From: Microbacterium terricola
GTDB taxonomy: Bacteria; Actinomycetota; Actinomycetes; Actinomycetales; Microbacteriaceae
Reading direction: 5' to 3'
Length of the DNA stretch: 64,000 bases
Assembly: GCF_027943945.1 (NCBI RefSeq)
Contig: NZ_AP027141.1
Span: 1 to 64,000, forward strand
The stretch's first letter is position 1. The number at the start of each line of letters is the position of its first letter. Below are positions 13,606-22,756 of this stretch, in pieces. The notes beneath the pieces were generated by a model that searched no databases, was not told where the DNA came from, and was given only the letters and a program-made list of their open reading frames with translations. Made by a program: the position numbers and the translations under genes.

Positions 13606-14475
13606 GTGTCCACCGACGCCTTCCGAAGCAACCGAGACAACTTCTGCTACCGGCATCCGGACCGGCCGAGCTTCGTGCTCTGCCAGCGGTGCCTGCGCAC
13701 GATCTGTCCCGAATGCCAGACGCAGGCGGCGGTGGGCGTCATCTGCCCCGAGTGCATGGGTGAGCAGCGCAAGTCTGCGACCACCGCGCAGCGCAAGGCC
13801 GAGCGGCGGTGGTCGCGCCCCCGCGCGATCGCTGCCGACTCGCGCCCCGTGGTCACGTACGGGATCATCGGCCTGACGCTGCTGGTCTACCTGCTGCAAC
13901 TGATCCCGGCACTCGGTGTCCAGAGCGCACTGGCGTTCAACAGCGCGTTCCTCTTCCCCGGATCCGTCGTGCCGTTCGAGCCGTGGCGTCTGCTCACCGT
14001 GCTGCTCGTGCACGGCAGCTTCATCCACGTCGCCCTCAACATGCTCGCGGTCTACATGATCGGGCAGAGCCTCGAACCGCTCCTCGGACACGGGCGCTAC
14101 CTGGCGCTCTACCTGATCTCGGGCCTCGGCGGCTCGGTGGGCGTCGCGCTCATCGCGCCGGGCACGTGGGTCGTGGGCGCATCCGGCGCGGTGTTCGGGA
14201 TGCTGGGCGCCCTGCTGGTGATCGGCAGGCACATCGGCGCCAACATCCGCGGCATCCTGATCGTCCTCGGCATCAACCTGGTGATCGGGTTCCTGCCCGG
14301 ATTCAACGTCTCCTGGCAGGCGCACATCGGCGGCCTGCTGGCGGGCGCCCTGGTCGGACTGATCTACGCGCGCACTCGTGCGCTGCGCCAGCGGGGGCTG
14401 CAGATCGCGCTGCTGACGGCACTCACCATCGGGATGCTCGCGCTCCTGGTGATCCCGCCGCTGCTGTACGTCTGA
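13606..14475 (+). CDS. Rhomboid-family intramembrane serine protease
   Basis: 289 residues. An N-terminal zinc-binding-like segment has CYRHP ... CQRC ... CPEC ... CPEC (about 10-50). It is followed by a six-transmembrane rhomboid core with the catalytic Ser in GASGAVFG (Ser193) and catalytic His in AHIGG (His240). The conserved HGSFIHVALNM loop is present. The protein cleaves substrates within the membrane; targets are unknown. GTG 13606 is the first start after the cyclophilin stop. Confidence 0.92.
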   Translation: MSTDAFRSNRDNFCYRHPDRPSFVLCQRCLRTICPECQTQAAVGVICPECMGEQRKSATTAQRKAERRWSRPRAIAADSRPVVTYGIIGLTLLVYLLQLIPALGVQSALAFNSAFLFPGSVVPFEPWRLLTVLLVHGSFIHVALNMLAVYMIGQSLEPLLGHGRYLALYLISGLGGSVGVALIAPGTWVVGASGAVFGMLGALLVIGRHIGANIRGILIVLGINLVIGFLPGFNVSWQAHIGGLLAGALVGLIYARTRALRQRGLQIALLTALTIGMLALLVIPPLLYV

Positions 14476-14478
14476 GAG

Positions 14479-14499
14479 TTATCCACAGGTTCATCCACA
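14479..14499. promoter_or_regulatory. DnaA box pair in the rhomboid-crgA gap
   Basis: A perfect TTATCCACA (14479-14487) is followed by TTCATCCACA (14490-14499), about 12.7 kb from oriC in a 50-bp gap between convergent genes. The spacing resembles paired boxes in the origin. Confidence 0.5.
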
Positions 14500-14525
14500 C
14501 ATGGGGATGAATTACACCGGTGTGA

Positions 14526-14765
14526 TTATCGCCAGCGGGTGGTCATCAGGAAGCCGACGAAGGCGATGCCGAAGCCGATGACGAGATTCCAGGCACCGAT
14601 GCCGGGAATCGGGAACTGCGTGTTGCTCAAGTAGAAGACGAGCACCCATACGAGCCCCACGAGCATCAGCCCGATCATGATCGGCTTGAACCACACCGGG
14701 TTGGGTGCGGCCTCGCCTTCGGTGTGCTCGACGGTCGCGTCGTCATCTTTGCCGGGTCGTGCCAT
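14526..14765 (-). CDS. crgA: Cell division protein CrgA
   Basis: 79-residue membrane protein; in mycobacteria and streptomycetes CrgA interacts with FtsZ-ring and peptidoglycan-synthesis proteins. A polar N-terminus precedes NPVWFKPIMIGLM and two transmembrane segments (about 27-46 and 58-75) separated by SNTQFPIPGIGAWN, the family hallmark. Its position beside pabA/pknB and near dnaA is typical. Confidence 0.93.
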   Translation of the reverse strand: MARPGKDDDATVEHTEGEAAPNPVWFKPIMIGLMLVGLVWVLVFYLSNTQFPIPGIGAWNLVIGFGIAFVGFLMTTRWR

Positions 14766-14819
14766 GCGGTCAGTCTAACTGCCAGCCGAGCCCCAGCATG
14801 CGCTGGCTAGACTCCCGAT

Positions 14820-15587
14820 GTGACTGAGTCGACCGCGCTGCGCGCCCGCCGTCCGCGCCGACGGGTCTCGGTGCTCGGAGTCTTCGGCGAGCTCCTCATC
14901 ACGGCCGGCGTCGTGGTGCTCCTCTACGTCGCGTGGCAGATGTGGATCGGCGACGCGATCTACGGTGCCGAGCGCAACGCGACCGGCCAGGCGCTGTCGC
15001 AGCAGTGGGCCCAGGAGTATGCGCCGCCCACGGCATCCCCCACTCCTGCTCCCGACGCCACCGAGCCGGCGGTCGTGGTCCCCGTGAAGATGGACCAGCC
15101 GGACGATGCCGAGCGCTTCGCCATCATGCGCATCCCCCGCTTCGGCAAGGACTACGCGGTCGAGATGGCCGGCGGCATCACCCGTGCGCGCACGCTCGAC
15201 GCGATCGGCATCGGACACTACCCGGGCACCGACATGCCCGGCGACGTCGGCAACGTCGCCGTCGCCGCGCACCGCACCACCTGGGGCAAGCCGTTCAACC
15301 AGATCGCGGAGCTGCACGTCGGCGACGCCATCGTGATCGAGACAAAGGCGGGCTGGTACACCTACCGCTTCCGCACGCTCGAGTACGTCCGCCCAAATGA
15401 GGTCGACGTGCTCCTGCCCGTGCCCCAGCAGATGAACGTCGAGGCCACGGAGGGCTACCTCACCATGACCAGCTGCAGCCCGATGTACGCCATGACCGAG
15501 CGCATCGTCGGCTACAGCCTGTTCGAGTCGTTCACCCCGCGCTCCGATGGCAAGCCAGCTTCCCTCACGGAAGGGGTCACCACCTGA
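14820..15587 (+). CDS. Class E sortase
   Basis: 255-residue membrane-anchored transpeptidase that links secreted proteins to the cell wall. One N-terminal transmembrane segment (about 20-42) is followed by the sortase barrel. His151 (AAHRTTWG), Cys219 (LTMTSCSP) and Arg228 (ERIVGYS) form the expected catalytic triad. Class E enzymes act as housekeeping sortases in high-GC Gram-positives, usually on LAXTG motifs. The start is GTG 14820. Its stop overlaps the next ATG, so it is coupled to the small membrane protein. In mycobacteria this crgA-trpG slot holds a different gene. Confidence 0.9.
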   Translation: MTESTALRARRPRRRVSVLGVFGELLITAGVVVLLYVAWQMWIGDAIYGAERNATGQALSQQWAQEYAPPTASPTPAPDATEPAVVVPVKMDQPDDAERFAIMRIPRFGKDYAVEMAGGITRARTLDAIGIGHYPGTDMPGDVGNVAVAAHRTTWGKPFNQIAELHVGDAIVIETKAGWYTYRFRTLEYVRPNEVDVLLPVPQQMNVEATEGYLTMTSCSPMYAMTERIVGYSLFESFTPRSDGKPASLTEGVTT

Positions 15588-15742
15588 TGTACGGCGCACT
15601 GTGGCGGATCCTCCCCGGGCCCTGGTGGGTGCGGCTGTTCATCCTGCTGATCCTCGCGGCGGCGGTCCTCTACGGGCTGTTCTTCTACGCGTTCCCGTGG
15701 ATCAGCACGCTCGTCAATCCCCAAGAGGTCATCGTCCAGTGA
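15587..15742 (+). CDS. Small single-pass membrane protein
   Basis: 51-residue protein starting MYGALWRILPGPWW, with one strong transmembrane segment (about 16-40) and a short tail ending QEVIVQ. It overlaps the sortase stop (ATGA) and its own TGA overlaps the GTG of the amidotransferase gene. It is therefore sandwiched in a tightly coupled three-gene unit, which supports it as a real gene. Function is unknown; a small partner of the sortase or of the neighbouring division proteins is only a guess. Confidence 0.8.
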   Translation: MYGALWRILPGPWWVRLFILLILAAAVLYGLFFYAFPWISTLVNPQEVIVQ

Positions 15743-16371
15743 CACCGGCCGTCCTGGTCGTCGACAACCACGACAGCTTCGTGCACACGCTGATCGGCTA
15801 TCTGCACGAGCTGGGCGCCGACACCGAAGTCGTCGAGGCCGACGCCGTCGACCCGGACGGCGCAGCATCCCTCATCGCCGGTCACCGCGGCGTGCTCGTC
15901 TCGCCCGGACCGGGCACCCCTGCCCGCGCAGGCGCGTCGATCGCTGTCGTCCGCGCCGCTGCGGCAGCCGGGATCCCGCTCCTCGGCGTGTGCCTGGGAC
16001 ACCAGGCGATCGGGGAGGCGTTCGGCGCCCGCGTCGACGAGGCCAGCGAGCTCATGCACGGCATGACGTCACTCGTGCACCACGACGGCGACGCCCTCTA
16101 TGCCGGGCTGCCCGACCCGTTCACGGCGACGCGGTACCACTCGCTGGCCATCGTCCCCGACTCGCTGCCCGCCGAGCTGATCGTCACGAGCCGCACCGAC
16201 ACCGGCGTGATCATGGGCGTGCGGCACCGCACCGCCCCGATCACCGGCGTGCAGTTCCACCCGGAGAGCGTGCTCACCGAGGGCGGGCATCGTCTGCTCG
16301 GCAACTGGCTCGGCGAGATCGGATTCGCGGATGCTGCCGCTCGTGGTGCCCGGTTGCGCCCGCGGCGCTGA
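15739..16371 (+). CDS. Glutamine amidotransferase, TrpG/PabA type
   Basis: 210-residue class I glutamine amidotransferase, the ammonia-supplying subunit of anthranilate or aminodeoxychorismate synthase. It opens VLVVDNHDSFVHTL, has the nucleophile Cys in GVCLGHQAIGE (about 77-87) and the His-Glu pair in GVQFHPESVLTEGG. Orthologues between crgA and pknB are usually labelled trpG or pabA; this location does not decide which. GTG 15739 overlaps the previous stop. It converges with pknB, with 3 bp between them. Confidence 0.9.
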   Translation: MTPAVLVVDNHDSFVHTLIGYLHELGADTEVVEADAVDPDGAASLIAGHRGVLVSPGPGTPARAGASIAVVRAAAAAGIPLLGVCLGHQAIGEAFGARVDEASELMHGMTSLVHHDGDALYAGLPDPFTATRYHSLAIVPDSLPAELIVTSRTDTGVIMGVRHRTAPITGVQFHPESVLTEGGHRLLGNWLGEIGFADAAARGARLRPRR

Positions 16372-16374
16372 GGG

Positions 16375-18081
16375 CTAGGTACCCGTGCAGTAGGTGAGCT
16401 GGATCGTGGAGTGCACGGGCACGTCGCCCGGTGCCAGCGACTGCTGCGTCACGATGGCCGGCTCTGTCGCCGTGCACGAGTCGTCGGCGATGGGCTCGAC
16501 GGTCAGGCCGATGTCGTCCGCCTCGAGCTCTCGCGTCGCCGCATCGAGGGTGTAGCCGCGCACGTCGTTGATCGTCACCTGGCCGGAGGCGACGACGAGG
16601 TTCACCACCGTGTCGGGCGGCACCTCGGTGCCGCCGGCCGGATCGGCCGAGATGACCGTGTCGGCGGCGAGCCCCGGATCGTTGCGCGCGGTGATGCTGC
16701 CGGGCGAGAGCCCTGCGTCGCGCAGCGCGGCGAGGGCGGCGTCGCGCTTCAGGCCCTCGAGCGTCGGGACCGTCGTGGTCTCGACGCCACGGGAGACGTA
16801 GACGATGACCTCCTGGCCCGGGCTGACTGTCGCCTCCGCGACCGGGTCGGTGCGGATCACGCTGTCGGCCGGCACGTCATCGCTGGCCTCGTCCTCGCGG
16901 AACGGCACCAGGTCCTGCTTCTCGAGCTCCTCCGCGGCGCGCTCGTACGTCATTCCGGAGACGTCCGGCACGACGCGGGCGCTGGAGGGGACCTCGTCGC
17001 GCGGCTGGATCGACAGCACCCACAGGAGCACGGCGATCAGGAGGACCGCGAGCACGGCCAAGCCGCCCCAGATCCACGCGACCGGCGGGCCGGCCTGCGT
17101 GCGGGTCATCGTCGTGTCGGTGCTCAGCTGCCTCAGCGACCGCGCCGTCTCGGCCGCCTGCCGCGGGTTGGGCCCATAGAGCTCGCTGGTCAGCGTGGAG
17201 AGCTTCCGCTTCGACGGAGACTTGCCGTCGACCGTGCGGTCGAGATCCTCGCGGAATGAGGCGGCGTCCTGGTAGCGCTGGAACGGGTCCTTCGCCATCG
17301 CGCGCAGCGCCACCGCGTCGAGCGAACGCGGCACGGAGGCGTTCACCTCGGACGGCGGCACGGGTGCCTCGCTGACGTGCTGGTAGGCGACAGCCACCGG
17401 TGTCTCGCCGCGGAACGGCGGCCGCCCGGCGAGCAGCTCGTAGAGCACGACGCCGGCCGAGTACAGGTCGGCGCGGGCATCCACCGGCTCGCCCTTGGCC
17501 TGCTCGGGCGAGAAGTACGCGGCCGTGCCGAGGATGGCGGTCGTCTCAGCGACCGTGGACGACGAGTCGGAGACCGCCCGGGCGATGCCGAAGTCCATCA
17601 CCTTGACCTGCCCGGCCTCCGTGACCATGACGTTGCCCGGCTTGATGTCGCGGTGAACGACACCGGCGCGATGAGAGTACTCGAGCGCTTCCAGGATGCC
17701 GTCGACGTAGCGGGTCGCTTCGCCCACGGGCACGGGACCCGCGGCGATGATGTCCTTGAGCAGCCGACCGCGCACCAGCTCCATCACGATGAACGGCACC
17801 GGACGGACGACGCCGTCCTGGGTGGTCTCGCTGTCTTCGCCGGCGTCGTAGACGCGCACGATCGTGGGGTGCGACATGCGGGATGCCGCCTGCGCCTCGA
17901 GCCGGAAGCGGGTGCGGAACGTGCTGTCGGCCGAGAGCTCGCGGTCGAGGATCTTGATGGCGACGTCGCGTCCGAGGGTCAGGTCGAATCCGCGGAAGAC
18001 GCTGGCCATGCCGCCTCGCCCGATCGGCTCGTCGACGCGATAGCGTCCCGCAAGCACGCGCGGCTCAGCTGTCACGATCAC
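16375..18081 (-). CDS. pknB: Ser/Thr protein kinase PknB with PASTA domains
   Basis: Membrane kinase that controls peptidoglycan synthesis and division. The kinase domain (about 14-275) has the Gly-rich loop GRGGMASVF, Lys43, HRDIKPGN with Asp145, and DFG at 163. A transmembrane helix (about 335-358) leads to three extracellular PASTA repeats (about 369-568) that would sense muropeptides or lipid II. Kinase 1-275, TM and PASTA match the mycobacterial PknB order; mycobacterial PknB has four PASTA repeats. Start is GTG 18081 with GGGAG upstream. It is the last gene of the seven-gene operon. Confidence 0.96.
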   Translation of the reverse strand: MIVTAEPRVLAGRYRVDEPIGRGGMASVFRGFDLTLGRDVAIKILDRELSADSTFRTRFRLEAQAASRMSHPTIVRVYDAGEDSETTQDGVVRPVPFIVMELVRGRLLKDIIAAGPVPVGEATRYVDGILEALEYSHRAGVVHRDIKPGNVMVTEAGQVKVMDFGIARAVSDSSSTVAETTAILGTAAYFSPEQAKGEPVDARADLYSAGVVLYELLAGRPPFRGETPVAVAYQHVSEAPVPPSEVNASVPRSLDAVALRAMAKDPFQRYQDAASFREDLDRTVDGKSPSKRKLSTLTSELYGPNPRQAAETARSLRQLSTDTTMTRTQAGPPVAWIWGGLAVLAVLLIAVLLWVLSIQPRDEVPSSARVVPDVSGMTYERAAEELEKQDLVPFREDEASDDVPADSVIRTDPVAEATVSPGQEVIVYVSRGVETTTVPTLEGLKRDAALAALRDAGLSPGSITARNDPGLAADTVISADPAGGTEVPPDTVVNLVVASGQVTINDVRGYTLDAATRELEADDIGLTVEPIADDSCTATEPAIVTQQSLAPGDVPVHSTIQLTYCTGT

Positions 18082-18147
18082 TCCCTGGGTGGAACGGCCT
18101 TCAGCCTAACCGACGCGGTCTGAGTGACCGCGTCGGCTGTGACGACC

Positions 18148-18207
18148 TCAGCCGTCGGTGCCGTCGCCTGAGCCGTCACCGGACCCGTCACCGGAGCCGT
18201 CGCCGGT
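18148..18207 (-). repeat. Short tandem repeat encoding the PknA tail
   Basis: A 12-bp unit (GGAGCCGTCACC-like on the plus strand) recurs about four times and encodes repeated Gly-Ser-Gly-Asp. Such repeats can change copy number by slippage in steps of four residues without a frameshift. Confidence 0.7.
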
Positions 18208-19914
18208 TCCGGCATCGTCGGCGGCCGGGGCCGTGATGCGGGCCTGGGCCTCGTCGGAGAGGCCGGAGTCGCGGTCGCCGCCCTCGCCGCCGACGCACGA
18301 CACGGTGTAGCTGACGGTGACGACACCGGTGGCTTCCGCGGGGACCGTCAGCGTGGCGTCGCGGTCGCCCGGCTCGAACGCCGACGAGGTGGCGCCGTTC
18401 TCGAAAGTCGCGTTCGTCGCGGTGAAGTTGTACGAGCTCACTGACCCACCGCCGGCGGGACAGTCGTAGCGGCCCCACGACACATCCAGCGTCTCACCGG
18501 CCACGACCTCGGTCGCGCTGAGCGTGGGCGCACCCGGCTCGGGCATCGCGACCTGGCTGTCGTAGTACGTGAGCGTCAGCTCCTCGGTGGGCTCGACCAG
18601 GCCCTGGCGCGAGATGCGGTAGACCGTGCCCTCGTCGTCCGCGGTCGCGGCCGGGTCGCCCGCCTCGCAGGCGACGCTGTCGACGCCGGCGTCGCGCACG
18701 GCCTGGGCGGCGTCGTCGCAGTTCATGCCGATCAGCTCGAGCGCATCGATGTCGATGCGGTCATCGGACGGGGTCGGCGTCGCGCTCGGGCTGGCGCTGG
18801 GCGACTTGGACGGCGCGCTCGACGAGGACGACGGCTCGGGCTCGGGCGTCTGATTCGCGAACATCGCCCAGAGCGTTCCACTGAGCACGAGCAGCAGCAG
18901 CACGATGAGGGCGATGAGCGGCCACGTCCACGGGCTGCGCTTCTTCTTCTCCTCCAGCGGCTCCTCGTCATCCGGGAGGACGCCGGGCATGAGCTGCGTC
19001 GTGGCGTCATCGCCGGTGGAGAGCAGCCGGGTGACGTCATCCGCGCCGGCGCCGGTGCCCGCGATGGCGGGAACGACCGCGATCGCTGCGGCGAGATCGC
19101 CCCGGCGCAGCGCCGTCGCTGCGCGCGCGACGACGGCCGCAGAGCTGGGACGCTCCTCGGGCTTCTTCGCGATCATCGCCATGACGAGGTTCTGCACCGG
19201 AGCCGCGACCGTGGGCGGCAGTGGCGGCGGCTGCTCGTTGATCTGAGCCATCGCGATGGCGACCTGCGACTCGCCCGTGAACGGGCGCTTGCCGGCGAGG
19301 CTTTCGTAGGCGACGATGCCCAGCGAGTAGGTGTCGGTGGCGGGCGACGCGGCATGCCCCGACGCCTGCTCGGGCGAGAGGTACTGGACGGTGCCCATGA
19401 CCTGGCCGGTCGCGGTGAGCGGCACCTGGTCGGCGATGCGGGCGATGCCGAAGTCGGTGATCTTCACCCGGCCGTCCGGGGTGATCAGCAGGTTGCCCGG
19501 CTTGATGTCACGGTGCACGAGCCCGGCTGCGTGCGCAGCCTGGAGAGCGGCCGCCGTCTGGGCGACGACGTCGAGGGTCTTGTCGGTCGACAGCGACCCT
19601 TCGCGCTCGAGGATGGTCGACAGCGCCTCACCCGGCACGAGCTCCATCACGAGGAACGCCGACCCGGCCTCCTCGCCGTAGTCGAAGACGCTCGCGATGC
19701 CCTCGTGGTTGACGAGCGCGGCGTGGCGGGCCTCGGCGCGGAAGCGCTCGAGGAAGCCCGGATCGCCCATGTACTCGTCTTTGAGGATCTTGATCGCGAC
19801 AGTGCGCCCGATCACGTGATCGGTGGCCTCCCAGACCTCGCCCATGCCGCCGATCGCGATCCGAGAATCGAGCTCGTAGCGTCCTCCGAAGGTCACTCCC
19901 TGCGTCGGCCTCAT
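18148..19914 (-). CDS. pknA: Ser/Thr protein kinase PknA-like
   Basis: 588-residue membrane kinase. The kinase domain has IGGMGEVW, Lys42, HRDIKPGN with Asp136, and DFG at 154. A transmembrane helix lies at about 330-352. The outside part has a Ser/Pro-rich linker, one PASTA-like segment (about 385-445), a further beta-rich domain and a low-complexity tail of Gly-Asp-Gly-Ser units. The extracellular part is much longer than in mycobacterial PknA. ATG 19914 overlaps the pbpA stop, so it belongs to the operon; alternative upstream codons lie inside pbpA. Confidence 0.93.
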   Translation of the reverse strand: MRPTQGVTFGGRYELDSRIAIGGMGEVWEATDHVIGRTVAIKILKDEYMGDPGFLERFRAEARHAALVNHEGIASVFDYGEEAGSAFLVMELVPGEALSTILEREGSLSTDKTLDVVAQTAAALQAAHAAGLVHRDIKPGNLLITPDGRVKITDFGIARIADQVPLTATGQVMGTVQYLSPEQASGHAASPATDTYSLGIVAYESLAGKRPFTGESQVAIAMAQINEQPPPLPPTVAAPVQNLVMAMIAKKPEERPSSAAVVARAATALRRGDLAAAIAVVPAIAGTGAGADDVTRLLSTGDDATTQLMPGVLPDDEEPLEEKKKRSPWTWPLIALIVLLLLVLSGTLWAMFANQTPEPEPSSSSSAPSKSPSASPSATPTPSDDRIDIDALELIGMNCDDAAQAVRDAGVDSVACEAGDPAATADDEGTVYRISRQGLVEPTEELTLTYYDSQVAMPEPGAPTLSATEVVAGETLDVSWGRYDCPAGGGSVSSYNFTATNATFENGATSSAFEPGDRDATLTVPAEATGVVTVSYTVSCVGGEGGDRDSGLSDEAQARITAPAADDAGTGDGSGDGSGDGSGDGTDG

Positions 19915-21368
19915 TTGCTCAGCACCGCCTCCATGACCTTCTTCGCGATGGGCGCCGCGATCGTGTTGCCGCTGCCCGACTGACCCTGTCCTCCGCCGTC
20001 TTCGACGACCACCGCCACGGCGACGTCCGGGTCGTCCGCGGGGGCGAAACCGGTGAACCACAGCGTGTACGGCTCATCGCCTTCGTTCTCCGCGGTGCCG
20101 GTCTTACCGGCCACGTCGACTCCGTCTATTGTTGCACCCGACGCCGCGCCGTCACTGACATTGGCGACCATCATCGCGACCATCTGCGCCGCGATGTCCG
20201 GCTCGAGTGCACGGTTGTACTCCGAGTCCTCGAACGTCTGCTGCACCGACAGGTCGGGGCCGATCACCTGGTCGACCATGCGGGGGTTCATCACGACGCC
20301 GCCGTTCGCGATGCCGGCGGAGACCATGGCCATCTGCAGCGGTGTCGCCAGCACCTGCCCCTGCCCGAAGCCGCTCAGCGCGGTCTGCGCGTCGTCGAGG
20401 CCACGCGGGTAGACCGAGGGGGTCGAGACGAGGGGAAGCGTGAACGAGGAGTTGAAACCGTACTTCTCGGCCTCGGCGCGGATGGCGTCATCGCCGAGCT
20501 CGACCGCGAGCTCCGCGAACGGGATATTGCAGCTGAGCCGCAGCGCGTCCGCGATCGTCACGGTGCTGCCCGACCCGCAGCGGCCGCCGGTCGAGTTGAA
20601 GATGACACTGCTCGACTGCGGCAGCTCGTACGACGCCGGGTTCGGGAGCTTCGAGTCGGGCTCCCACTGCCCGCTCGCGAGCGCCGCGGACGCGACGACG
20701 AGCTTGAAGGTCGAGCCGGGCGGGTTCATGTCGCCGCCGATCGACCGGTCGAAGAGCGGGTCGTTCGCGGCGGCCACGAGCTCGTCGTACGCCGTGTTGA
20801 CCTCGGCGGCATTGTGCGACGCGAGGGTGTTGGCGTCGTAGCTGGGGCTCGACACCATGGCGAGGATGCGGCCGGTGGACGGCTCGATCGCGACGATCGC
20901 GCCCTGCTGGTCGCCCAGCGCCTCGAACGCGGCGCGCTGGACGTCGGCGTCCAGGCTCAGCGCGACGTTCGATCCGCGCGGGTCCTGTCCGGTGAGGATG
21001 CGGTCGATGCGGGAGAAGAACTGCGAGCCGGCGGTGCCGGAGAGCTCCTGGTTCATCGCCTGCTCGATGCCGCTGGATGTGCCGAGGGCGGGGTTGATGA
21101 ACCCGGTCACGTGCGCCCACATCTCGGAATCCGTGTACACGCGCTGCCAGCTGAAGACGTCGTCGGAGGCAACGGACGAGGCGATCGAGGCGCCGCTGGC
21201 GATGATGGAGCCCCGCTGCACCTCGTACGAGTCGTAGAGCGCCCGGGTGTTGCGCGGGTTCTCGGCGAGGGCCTCGGCGTTCAGCACCTGGATCCAGCTC
21301 GTGGAGGCGAATAGCGCGAGGAAGAGGACCAGCAGCACGATGCTGAGGCGTTTGAGCTCTCGGGTCAT
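19911..21368 (-). CDS. pbpA: Penicillin-binding protein PbpA (class B transpeptidase)
   Basis: 485-residue peptidoglycan transpeptidase anchored by one N-terminal helix (about 8-26). The three active-site motifs are STFK (Ser219), SCN (279-281) and KTG (422-424). It partners with the SEDS glycosyltransferase encoded directly upstream, whose stop overlaps its ATG. Length and motif spacing are normal for actinobacterial PbpA, which has a shorter N-terminal module than FtsI. Confidence 0.95.
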   Translation of the reverse strand: MTRELKRLSIVLLVLFLALFASTSWIQVLNAEALAENPRNTRALYDSYEVQRGSIIASGASIASSVASDDVFSWQRVYTDSEMWAHVTGFINPALGTSSGIEQAMNQELSGTAGSQFFSRIDRILTGQDPRGSNVALSLDADVQRAAFEALGDQQGAIVAIEPSTGRILAMVSSPSYDANTLASHNAAEVNTAYDELVAAANDPLFDRSIGGDMNPPGSTFKLVVASAALASGQWEPDSKLPNPASYELPQSSSVIFNSTGGRCGSGSTVTIADALRLSCNIPFAELAVELGDDAIRAEAEKYGFNSSFTLPLVSTPSVYPRGLDDAQTALSGFGQGQVLATPLQMAMVSAGIANGGVVMNPRMVDQVIGPDLSVQQTFEDSEYNRALEPDIAAQMVAMMVANVSDGAASGATIDGVDVAGKTGTAENEGDEPYTLWFTGFAPADDPDVAVAVVVEDGGGQGQSGSGNTIAAPIAKKVMEAVLSK

Positions 21369-22756
21369 CAGCCGATCACCACCCTGGGACGGCTGCGGAC
21401 CGCATCCGAGATCCGGAGGAGCAGGGCGACGATGATCCAGTTCGCCACCAGCGACGATCCGCCCGCCGCGAGGAAGGGAGTGGTGAGACCGGTGAGCGGG
21501 ATGACGCGGGTGACGCCGCCGACCATGATGAACACCTGCAGGCCGATGGTGAACGACAGGCCCGTGGCGAGCAGCTTGCCGAAGTCGTCCTGGCCGGCGA
21601 CGCCGATGCGGATGCCGCGGGCGACGAAGACCATGTAGAGCGCGAGGATCGCGAAGACGCCGATGATGCCGAGCTCCTCGCCGAGACTGGGGAAGATGTA
21701 GTCGCTCTCGGCCACCGGGGTGATGTACGGGCGGCCCTGGCCGAGGCCCGTGCCGATGAAACCGCCGTGAGCGAGGCCGAAGATCCCCTGCACCAGCTGG
21801 TAGCTGCCGGGGGTGCCGTCGATGACCTCTGGGTTGAACGCGTCGAGCCAGTTCTGGAAGCGCGAGTGCACGTAGGGCAGCAGCTGCGACGCGAGCAGGG
21901 CGCCCGCGGCGGCGAGGATGACGCCGATGAGCACCCAGCTGGTCTTGCCGGTCGCCACGTAGAGCATGGCGACGAACATGCCGAAGATCAGCAGGCCCGT
22001 GCCGAGGTCGCGCTGCATCACGATGATGCCGAGCGAGATCGCCCAGATCACCAGCAGCGGGCCGAACTCGCGCGGGCGCGGCCAGGTGAATCCGAGGAAG
22101 CGGCGGCCGACCGAGGTGAGGCTCTCGCGCGTGCGGACGAGGTAGCCGGCGAAGAAGATGGCGAGGCAGATCTTGGCGAGCTCGCCCGGCTGGAACGAGA
22201 AGGGGCCGATCGCGATCCAGACGTCGGCATTCGCGTCGGTGCCGAGACCCGGAACCATGGGCAGGAGCAGCAGCACGATCGCGGCCAGCCCGAACAGGTA
22301 GGTGTACCGGAACAGGACGCGGTAGTTGCGCAGCACGATGACCACGACCAGGGCAGCGATGATCGCGATCGCGGACCAGAGCAGCTGCTTGGTCGAGAAG
22401 GCGTCCCAGCCGTGGGCCTTCTCGGCGATGTCGAGGCGGTAGATCATCGCGATGCCGAGGCCGGTCAGCAGCGTCGCGATGGGCACGACGAACGGATCAG
22501 CGTCGCGCGCGACGAGCCGCAGGGCGATGTGCAGCGCGAGGACCAGGGCGGTGAGAGCGCCGCAGTAGAAGAGGAAGGTGACGTCGATCTCACCGATCGC
22601 GCCGAGCTGCACGAGGGCGACGGCGGAGCCGTTGATGAGGAACGTGAAGATCAGCAGCGCGAGCTCGCGGTTGCGCTGCTTCTGCGGCACCCGGATCTTG
22701 CGCAGCGCCCGCAACACGGCGGTGTCGGTGCTCAGCTGATCGGTCGAGGTGGTCAT
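21368..22756 (-). CDS. rodA: SEDS peptidoglycan polymerase, FtsW/RodA family
   Basis: 462-residue polytopic protein with about ten to twelve membrane segments. Family signatures include WIAIGPFSFQPGELAKI (about 185-200), QRDLGTGLLIFG, and the FPSLGEELGIIG loop that contains the conserved catalytic-loop residues. It polymerises glycan strands from lipid II with PbpA as its transpeptidase partner. Its start overlaps the stop of pstP. The gene is called rodA or ftsW in related genomes; the operon context favours the rodA label. Confidence 0.93.
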   Translation of the reverse strand: MTTSTDQLSTDTAVLRALRKIRVPQKQRNRELALLIFTFLINGSAVALVQLGAIGEIDVTFLFYCGALTALVLALHIALRLVARDADPFVVPIATLLTGLGIAMIYRLDIAEKAHGWDAFSTKQLLWSAIAIIAALVVVIVLRNYRVLFRYTYLFGLAAIVLLLLPMVPGLGTDANADVWIAIGPFSFQPGELAKICLAIFFAGYLVRTRESLTSVGRRFLGFTWPRPREFGPLLVIWAISLGIIVMQRDLGTGLLIFGMFVAMLYVATGKTSWVLIGVILAAAGALLASQLLPYVHSRFQNWLDAFNPEVIDGTPGSYQLVQGIFGLAHGGFIGTGLGQGRPYITPVAESDYIFPSLGEELGIIGVFAILALYMVFVARGIRIGVAGQDDFGKLLATGLSFTIGLQVFIMVGGVTRVIPLTGLTTPFLAAGGSSLVANWIIVALLLRISDAVRSRPRVVIG

